Assembly: GCA_002309155.1 (NCBI GenBank)
Contig: DBXB01000064.1
Coordinates: 1-5,789 of the forward strand
DNA length: 5,789 nt
Direction of reading: 5' to 3'
DNA from: Bacteroidales bacterium UBA1223
GTDB taxonomy: Bacteria > Bacteroidota > Bacteroidia > Bacteroidales > P3
Both the position numbers and the translations under genes were made by a program. This document shows, one piece after another, positions 1-5,019 of this stretch; position 1 is the stretch's first letter; each line of letters opens with the position of its first letter. The notes beneath the pieces were generated by a model, which saw nothing but the letters and a program-made list of their open reading frames with translations, searched no databases and had not been told where the DNA came from.

Positions 1-1314
1 CTCAACATCCACAACATCCAGAACTCATACTTCCGGACTAAATTCAGTTCAGACCTCCATGAAATGCTGGGCGATATGGGTATAGGCGTAATCAGCGACA
101 CAGATCCTCAGCCAATAGTAGTCAACTCTCATCTTGGACGCTTTGCGGTATGTACCGTGAGTAAAATCAACAATATGGAAGAGCTTGAGCAACTGTGCCT
201 GTCGCAACGTCAACAGTTCACCGAACTGAGCATGGGAGGCACTAATCCCACCGAGCTTGTGGCTCTGCTCATCACTCAAGGAAAAGATTTTGCCGACGGC
301 ATCCGCAATGTATACCGTCACGTTAAAGGCAGCGTCTCCATGCTCATACTGACCGAAAAAGGCATCATCGCCGCCCGTGACTATCTGGGACGCACGCCAC
401 TGGTAATCGGACGACGTGGCACCGACTACGCAATAGCATCGGAAAGCCATTCATACATCAACCTCGGTTTCCAGACCATCCGCTATGTGGGACCAGGCGA
501 AGCCGTATTGGTCTCGCACGACGGACTCTCACAGATTATCGAGCCTGCCGATAAGATGCAGATATGCTCATTCCTCTGGATATACTATGGCAACCCCATT
601 GCCCAATATGAAGACATCAACGCCGAGGAGGTACGCTATCAGCTCGGACTGGCCATGGGAAAAGAAGACGACGTGGAGGCCGACTACGTGTCGGCAATAC
701 CCGATTCAGGCATCGGCATGGCTCTGGGATATTCTGCAGGCAAAGGCATTCCTTACAAACGAGGCATCTTGAAATACACCCCGACATGGTCCCGCAGTTT
801 CATGCCCGTAAACCAGGAATCCAGAAACTTAGTAGCGAAGATGAAACTTATCCCCAGCAGAAAATTACTGGAGGGCAAGGATGTTGTATTCTGCGACGAT
901 TCAATAGTCAGAGGCACCCAGCTCCGCGACCAGGTCAAGATGCTCTATGACTCAGGCGTAAAGCACGTGCACATACGTATCAGCTGTCCTCCGTTGATCC
1001 ACGGATGCAGTTTCCTCAACTTCTCTGCATCCAAGACAGACATGGAGTTGATAGCCCGTCGCTGCATCGAAGAGCTCGAAGGCGGAGAGATCAAGAATCT
1101 CGAAGCATATCGTGACAGCACCAGCCGTGAATATGCCGCCATGGTCGAGAAGATACGCCAACATGTTGGTGTCGACACCCTTAAGTTCAACAGCCTGCAA
1201 ACCGTCTGCAACGCCATAGGACTACCCAAGGCGCAGGTTTGCACACACTGCTTCGACGGTTCAAGTTTCGACATAGGAGATTCCAATATCAACCAGCTTG
1301 CATTAGACTTGTAA
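1..1314 (+). CDS. purF: Amidophosphoribosyltransferase-like protein (PurF family), 5' end missing
   Basis: The PurF family makes 5-phosphoribosylamine from PRPP and glutamine, the first committed step of purine synthesis, in the cytoplasm. The frame is open from base 1, and the residues before the first Met (base 64) match the family (SYFRTKF), so the true start lies upstream; 437 residues are visible and perhaps 30-40 are missing. In window codons: divergent class-II glutamine amidotransferase segment up to about 165, PDSG at 234-237, and the PRPP-binding loop VVFCDDSIVRGT at 295-306. Cys189, Cys336, Cys414 and Cys417 (CTHC) fit the four 4Fe-4S ligands of Bacillus-type PurF. Oddly, the usual GHxRYST and HNGNLxN glutaminase motifs are replaced by GIGVISDTD and VSKINN, so glutaminase activity is doubtful. 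The next gene starts one base after the TAA stop. Family assignment is firm; glutamine-dependent activity is not. Confidence 0.9.
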   Translation, partial: LNIHNIQNSYFRTKFSSDLHEMLGDMGIGVISDTDPQPIVVNSHLGRFAVCTVSKINNMEELEQLCLSQRQQFTELSMGGTNPTELVALLITQGKDFADGIRNVYRHVKGSVSMLILTEKGIIAARDYLGRTPLVIGRRGTDYAIASESHSYINLGFQTIRYVGPGEAVLVSHDGLSQIIEPADKMQICSFLWIYYGNPIAQYEDINAEEVRYQLGLAMGKEDDVEADYVSAIPDSGIGMALGYSAGKGIPYKRGILKYTPTWSRSFMPVNQESRNLVAKMKLIPSRKLLEGKDVVFCDDSIVRGTQLRDQVKMLYDSGVKHVHIRISCPPLIHGCSFLNFSASKTDMELIARRCIEELEGGEIKNLEAYRDSTSREYAAMVEKIRQHVGVDTLKFNSLQTVCNAIGLPKAQVCTHCFDGSSFDIGDSNINQLALDL

Positions 1315-1315
1315 G

Positions 1316-3181
1316 ATGCGGAGAATCCTCACAGTCATCCTGCTCATATTATCATTAACATCTGTCGCACAAGCACAGGTGACGACTGGTGGTGACAACA
1401 CCACAACATCAGACTCTGCCAAAGAACCGCGTCGACTCAGTGCTAGGGACTTGTGTTCCAACTACCGGGTCGACGCCCGTATTCTGGACAGTGCCTCGGT
1501 TGTCAACATGATACTCGATAGCCTGCAACGTGTTGATCCCACCCCCTACCCTATCATGAGTCAGTGGTGCCGACAGCAGATGAGAGCCGTGAGGATGATG
1601 AGAACCAGCCTTCAGAACGACTACACAATCGAAGGAGGCATGATATGGATTGATTCCACACTCTGCATCTTCGATGCCGGAGATTATATCATGCGACTGG
1701 AACGTATGGAGACTGAACTGCAGACCAGACAGGAGAACTACGACAGACTGGAGCAAGAACGTATTGAAGCAGAGCGTAAAGCCGCCGAAGAAAGGGCAAG
1801 GGCCGAAGCTCTGCGTATACAGAAAGAGAAAGACCAACGTCTTACCGACCTCAAAGACACTCTGCGCACACTTCACAAGGAAATCAGTTCAGTATGCGAC
1901 GCCAAAGGAGTCACTGACAAAGCCCGCATAAAAGAGCTCAAAGACATTTTCTACGCCTATCTGTCGGTCTACAACCGATACGACCTCACTAACAACAACA
2001 CCGACAACTCGCATTTCAAACAACTCGAGGAACTTCAGAAATTCCAGTGCGAACTTATCGACAGCATCCTCGGTCCCAACTCCTACTCCAACCGCATCGA
2101 GTCGTTCAAAAACACCCTACACCTCCGTTCCGGCAAAGACCACACTGATGTGAACAAGTCTTATCTACGTGTATTCAAGAAAGTACAGATACCCATAGGA
2201 TTTAAAACCATTGCGGAATACAATGAATATGTAGGACAGCTGAAGGAGATTCTCGAAGTACAGCAAGGTTACATCACTGTCATCGAGATACGGGAGACTC
2301 TCGCCAAGAACACCCTTTCTCTGCAACAGAAATGCCAGAAACGACACCGCGAAGTATTCAATTCCTATAATGAAATCTACGGAGAGCTGAATACTGTGCC
2401 GGCATTCACTTCGCTGGCTGAAAGTCGTACCTTTATAAACAAATTGGAAGATTTCCTGCTGCTGCAACAAGAGTACAGCATTGTCATTGACCGGCTCGAC
2501 AACATCCAACAGCGAGGGGATTCTATAGTCGGCATCTGCCCAAAAGAGCTGAGCGATGTTGCCAATGCCTACAAGGAACTGGTGAACGGCACCAATTTCA
2601 TTCCACAATTCATCAATAAGGCAAGCGCCGACCACTTCAACAAGTCACTCGATGATTTCATCGAATTACAGCAACTATATATTCAGGTAATAGACATCCG
2701 TAAAGAGATTGAAAAAGGATCTTTGCGAGTCACCTCAAGCAAGAATGCCCCGAAAGGTTTGATAGCCGGTTACAAGCAGATGATGAAATACACCGACTTT
2801 ACTCCTCATTTCAGCAACATCGAAGCAGGAGAGGATTTCATCAAACTGCTGAACCATTTCATCGATATCCAGAACAAATTCATAAAGATTGTAGACGACA
2901 ACAATATTATAGACAATAACGGCAAGCAGTTCCGCTCCGCCTTCAAGCTATATCCAAACATCTACAAGGCTTATGAACGCCTTCTGAAGACCTACGATTA
3001 TGAGCTGAATATACTCAGCGAGGCGGATATCAACAGCTATATGCGCCACCAGGAGAGCATACTCGCCATGCAGGAGCAATTCAAGATTGTCGCCAACTCT
3101 CTTGAGAAGGAGGACTACAACAACCGATTGAAGAAAGTGAAAGAGACCGATAAAATAAAACTTATTATGGGAATAAAATAA
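1316..3181 (+). CDS. Exported helical-repeat protein of unknown function
   Basis: I do not recognise this 621-residue protein. Residues 1-20 form a signal peptide (MRR, a hydrophobic core, then AQA before Gln21). No lipobox Cys is present, so a periplasmic or exported soluble protein is inferred. Residues about 40-120 form an unassigned N-terminal region. Residues about 126-190 are a highly charged Glu/Arg/Lys helix, probably a coiled coil. Residues about 209-595 hold six tandem repeats of 67-68 residues, each with a conserved Tyr in a first helix and an LQQ-like motif in a second (separate entry). The C-terminus is lysine-rich. The ATG lies one base after the purF stop with no clear Shine-Dalgarno sequence, which suggests translational coupling and shared transcription. 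Composition resembles the neighbours, with no sign of recent transfer. No catalytic motif is visible; a scaffold or envelope-binding role is only a guess. Confidence 0.85.
   Translation: MRRILTVILLILSLTSVAQAQVTTGGDNTTTSDSAKEPRRLSARDLCSNYRVDARILDSASVVNMILDSLQRVDPTPYPIMSQWCRQQMRAVRMMRTSLQNDYTIEGGMIWIDSTLCIFDAGDYIMRLERMETELQTRQENYDRLEQERIEAERKAAEERARAEALRIQKEKDQRLTDLKDTLRTLHKEISSVCDAKGVTDKARIKELKDIFYAYLSVYNRYDLTNNNTDNSHFKQLEELQKFQCELIDSILGPNSYSNRIESFKNTLHLRSGKDHTDVNKSYLRVFKKVQIPIGFKTIAEYNEYVGQLKEILEVQQGYITVIEIRETLAKNTLSLQQKCQKRHREVFNSYNEIYGELNTVPAFTSLAESRTFINKLEDFLLLQQEYSIVIDRLDNIQQRGDSIVGICPKELSDVANAYKELVNGTNFIPQFINKASADHFNKSLDDFIELQQLYIQVIDIRKEIEKGSLRVTSSKNAPKGLIAGYKQMMKYTDFTPHFSNIEAGEDFIKLLNHFIDIQNKFIKIVDDNNIIDNNGKQFRSAFKLYPNIYKAYERLLKTYDYELNILSEADINSYMRHQESILAMQEQFKIVANSLEKEDYNNRLKKVKETDKIKLIMGIK
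1940..3100 (+). repeat. Six tandem 67-68-residue protein repeats within the exported protein
   Basis: The repeats show at the protein level. A helix-A tyrosine recurs at residues 215, 283, 351, 419, 486 and 553, with spacings 68, 68, 68, 67 and 67. A helix-B glutamine recurs at 244, 316, 384, 452, 519 and 586, in contexts such as EVQQGYITVIEIR, LLQQEYSIVIDR, ELQQLYIQVIDIR, DIQNKFIKIVDD and AMQEQFKIVA. The linker in the middle copies carries FxPxF or a similar motif (VPAF, FIPQF, FTPHF), and an aromatic residue lies four before a conserved Leu (373/377, 441/445, 508/512). The first copy is the most diverged. DNA identity between copies looks low, so the duplication is probably old. Each unit looks like a two-helix module. 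Confidence 0.85.
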
Positions 3182-3225
3182 AAACAAGTTTTTTCAGTTA
3201 TTTCTTAATAAATCAAAAAAAATCG

Positions 3226-3233
3226 TATCTTTG
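3226..3233 (+). promoter_or_regulatory. Bacteroidota -7 promoter element for the beta-barrel gene
   Basis: TATCTTTG matches the Bacteroidota housekeeping sigma factor -7 consensus TAnnTTTG exactly. The -33 element is poor: the best candidate is TTTC at 3201-3204, with a 21-base spacer, against consensus TTTG. Transcription would start near 3240, giving a leader of about 90 bases before the ATG at 3333. This makes the barrel gene its own transcription unit, separate from the purF-repeat protein pair. Confidence 0.65.
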
Positions 3234-3237
3234 CATA

Positions 3238-3251
3238 AACAAACATTTGTT
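3238..3251. promoter_or_regulatory. Inverted repeat at the predicted transcription start (possible operator)
   Basis: AACAAA and TTTGTT form a perfect 6-base dyad around a CA centre, four bases downstream of the -7 element. The dyad is visible in the sequence; an operator role is inferred only from its position. A two-base loop is too small for a stable RNA hairpin, so a DNA-binding site is likelier if it does anything. Confidence 0.3.
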
Positions 3252-3332
3252 AACACCCTTAGTTACCAATAAGCAAACTCAATATTAATCAGAACGTTAA
3301 TTAACCTTATTAACTAATTAAAATTCATCTTT
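3252..3332 (+). other. AT-rich 5' leader of the beta-barrel gene with palindromes
   Basis: The leader contains GTTAATTAAC, a perfect 10-base palindrome, at 3296-3305, and TTAATTA (3298-3304) facing TAATTAA (3315-3321), which could pair across a ten-base loop. No Shine-Dalgarno sequence precedes the ATG, as is usual in Bacteroidota, where AT-rich unstructured leaders favour initiation. The remainder holds no recognisable riboswitch or small gene. Confidence 0.3.
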
Positions 3333-3794
3333 ATGAAAAAATTATTCTTAGCACTTGTTGCAGTATTTGTTTTATCAATGACTGCAAACGCACAGAACAA
3401 CCTCGGTGTCCGCCTTGGTGGAGGTCAAGGTTACAACGCTGAACTCTCCTGGCAGCATGGTCTTGGCAGCAACCGCCTCGAGCTCGACCTTGGTTGGCAT
3501 GGTGATGATGGTTACACCGACTTCAACCTTACCGGTATCTATCAGTGGACCGGTGAAATCGGAAGCGGCTTCGGCTGGTATGCCGGTATCGGCGCACATG
3601 TCGGATATTGGAACTATGACGCCATCAACGACAGCGACATCGCTCTTGCTCTCGCAGCTCAGGCTGGTATTGAATACAAATTCAATGCTATTCCTATCCA
3701 GCTGTCACTGGACATCCGTCCTCGCTTCTATCTCATCCCCGACACAGATTTCCACTGGGGTGACATCGCCCTTGGCATCCGCTACTGCTTCTAA
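3333..3794 (+). CDS. Small outer-membrane beta-barrel protein
   Basis: This 153-residue protein has a clear signal peptide (MKK, hydrophobic core, ANA before Gln21). The mature part is about 133 residues of alternating polar and hydrophobic residues that divide into roughly eight strands (about 23-30, 33-45, 47-57, 61-76, 79-93, 101-117, 120-135, 141-153). Aromatic residues fall where membrane-interface girdles would be, and the chain ends in Phe, the usual outer-membrane assembly signal. The size suits an eight-stranded OmpX/OmpA-like barrel that is structural or adhesive rather than a large pore. It lacks an OmpA-type peptidoglycan-binding domain. Codon use is strongly skewed (many GGT, GGC, CTT, CTC and AAC), and it has its own promoter and terminator, which suggests high expression. 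The exact role is unknown; the barrel assignment is inferred from the sequence pattern. Confidence 0.8.
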   Translation: MKKLFLALVAVFVLSMTANAQNNLGVRLGGGQGYNAELSWQHGLGSNRLELDLGWHGDDGYTDFNLTGIYQWTGEIGSGFGWYAGIGAHVGYWNYDAINDSDIALALAAQAGIEYKFNAIPIQLSLDIRPRFYLIPDTDFHWGDIALGIRYCF

Positions 3795-3810
3795 TAATAT
3801 CAGCATAGCT

Positions 3811-3845
3811 AAAAAAAAGGAGACCTTATGGCCTCCTTTTTTTTT
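3811..3845. terminator. Bidirectional Rho-independent terminator
   Basis: An A8 tract leads into GGAG-A-CC, a TTAT loop, then GG-C-CTCC and a T9 tract (3837-3845). The GC stem has six pairs and a single A-C mismatch, and A-T pairing lengthens it at the base. With A and T tracts on the two sides it can end transcription from both the barrel gene (stop codon 17 bases before the A-tract) and the convergent pta gene (stop codon 19 bases away on the other side). Confidence 0.9.
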
Positions 3846-3864
3846 GCGATACTCTAACCTTTAC

Positions 3865-4869
3865 CTATTTTGACGCCGCCTGAGTAGCGGTGATGGCGAC
3901 GACATTGACGACATCTTCCACCGAACAGCCACGGCTCAGGTCGTTGATTGGTGCGGCCATACCCTGCATCACGGGTCCGATAGCTTCGGCACCTGCCAGA
4001 CGCTGCACGAGTTTATAGCATATATTGCCACTCTGCAGGTCAGGGAACACCAGCACATTGGCCTTACCTGCTATGTCGCTGCCCGGAGCCTTTGAAGCGC
4101 CCACTTTAGGCACTATAGCGGCGTCAGCCTGCAACTCGCAGTCCAGCTTAACCTCTGGGTCGAGTTCATGGGCGACACGACCGGCCTCTATGACCTTGTC
4201 GACAAGTTCATGCTTGGCACTGCCCTTGGTGGAGAAACTCAGCAGGGCGACACGGGGCTCCTTGAAGCCAGCGATAGCTTTGGCAGTCTGAGCTGAGACC
4301 ACTGCTATCTGACCCAACTCCTCAGCTGTGGGACATGGAGTGGCGGCACAGTCGGCAAAGACCATGATACCATCATCACCATAGCTCTTGTCCTTGAGCA
4401 CCATGATAAAGGCACCACTGACGACACTGACACCGGGGAGAGTCTTGACAACCTGGAATGCGGGACGAAGCACGTCACCTGTGGCATTGCGAGCTCCTGC
4501 CACTTCACCGTCTGCGTCACCGTTCTTGATAAGCAATGTTGCCAGATAGAGAGGATCCTCAACGAGACGCATAGCCTCGTCCATCTGCATACCTTTTTTC
4601 TTGCGTATCTCACAGAGCATCTCAGCATAATACTGCTTTTTAGAATGACTCTGAGGATCGATGATGGTAGCCTTGTCGATATTCTTCAGACCCCATTGTG
4701 AAGCAAGATTTTTGATTTCGTTTTCATTTCCGAGAAGGATAAGACGGGCGATACCCTCTTGCAGGATGATATCAGCGGCTTTGAGAGTTCTTTCCTCGGT
4801 TCCTTCAGCCAGGACAATGCATTTGTTTGCGGCTTTTGCCTTGGCTCTGATTTGTTCCATTAAACTCAT
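3865..4869 (-). CDS. pta: Phosphate acetyltransferase (phosphotransacetylase)
   Basis: Pta interconverts acetyl-CoA plus phosphate and acetyl phosphate plus CoA in the cytoplasm. With acetate kinase it yields ATP and acetate in fermentation. The 334-residue product is the short, single-domain form, aligning end to end with my memory of the Methanosarcina and Bacteroides enzymes, without the N-terminal extension of E. coli Pta. Visible motifs: LAEGTEERTLKAAD near 20-33, EIRKKKG with Arg89, ATGDVLRP with Arg135, SFSTKGSAKHELVD near 211-224, SKAPGSDIAGKANVLVFPD near 259-277, and NDLSRGCSVEDV with Ser312, Arg313 and Asp319, matching catalytic Ser309, Arg310 and Asp316 of the Methanosarcina enzyme. 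The ATG at 4869 fits the family N-terminus; Met4 is an alternative. The gene appears monocistronic: its promoter is divergent from glyS and it ends at the shared terminator. No ackA follows. Confidence 0.97.
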   Translation of the reverse strand: MSLMEQIRAKAKAANKCIVLAEGTEERTLKAADIILQEGIARLILLGNENEIKNLASQWGLKNIDKATIIDPQSHSKKQYYAEMLCEIRKKKGMQMDEAMRLVEDPLYLATLLIKNGDADGEVAGARNATGDVLRPAFQVVKTLPGVSVVSGAFIMVLKDKSYGDDGIMVFADCAATPCPTAEELGQIAVVSAQTAKAIAGFKEPRVALLSFSTKGSAKHELVDKVIEAGRVAHELDPEVKLDCELQADAAIVPKVGASKAPGSDIAGKANVLVFPDLQSGNICYKLVQRLAGAEAIGPVMQGMAAPINDLSRGCSVEDVVNVVAITATQAASK

Positions 4870-4937
4870 GATACGATATTGTTTATAAATTATTTAATTA
4901 ATAATCTAAAATATACTGAAAACTGATTCAGGGAATG

Positions 4938-4968
4938 CAAAATTACTAAAAATGGCACGAAGAACAAA
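4938..4968 (-). promoter_or_regulatory. Promoter for pta
   Basis: On the minus strand, TTTG (4968-4965) is followed by a 19-base spacer and TAATTTTG (4945-4938). Both elements match the Bacteroidota -33 TTTG and -7 TAnnTTTG consensus exactly. Transcription would start near 4930, leaving a leader of about 60 AT-rich bases before the pta ATG. It is the best-formed promoter in the window. Confidence 0.75.
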
Positions 4969-4976
4969 AAAAAACG

Positions 4977-4984
4977 TAACTTTG
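4977..4984 (+). promoter_or_regulatory. -7 promoter element for glyS
   Basis: TAACTTTG matches TAnnTTTG exactly, 35 bases before the glyS ATG. The matching -33 site is weak (ATGG at 4952-4955, spacer 21). Its -33 region lies between the two elements of the opposing pta promoter, so the two promoters interlock. Nothing else is recognisable in the 150-base gap from 4870 to 5019, and no T-box-like leader would fit. Confidence 0.65.
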
Positions 4985-5019
4985 CTTTTTAATATAAAAA
5001 CATATAAATAAAATAATAT

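Noticed and set aside
64..66. ATG at 64 as the start of the purF-like gene
   Set aside because: The frame is open back to base 1 and the residues before it match the family, so the real start is upstream of the window.
49..450. 133-codon minus-strand reading frame opposite the purF-like gene
   Set aside because: It lies entirely opposite a strongly conserved coding region, has no promoter or family-like features, and reads like an antisense shadow.
1409..1876. 155-codon minus-strand frame opposite the repeat protein
   Set aside because: It has no signal or motif, while the plus strand has a signal peptide and coherent helical repeats.
3180..3193. AAAAAC-AA-GTTTTT inverted repeat just after the repeat-protein stop codon as a terminator
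   Set aside because: The stem has one G-C pair and a two-base loop, too weak for a Rho-independent terminator.
3406..3873. 155-codon plus-strand frame overlapping the beta-barrel gene
   Set aside because: It is in a different frame, Ser/Thr/Val-rich as an out-of-frame shadow, and runs through the terminator hairpin.
4985..5019. Riboswitch or T-box leader before glyS
   Set aside because: Only about 35 AT-rich bases lie between the promoter element and the ATG, too short for either.
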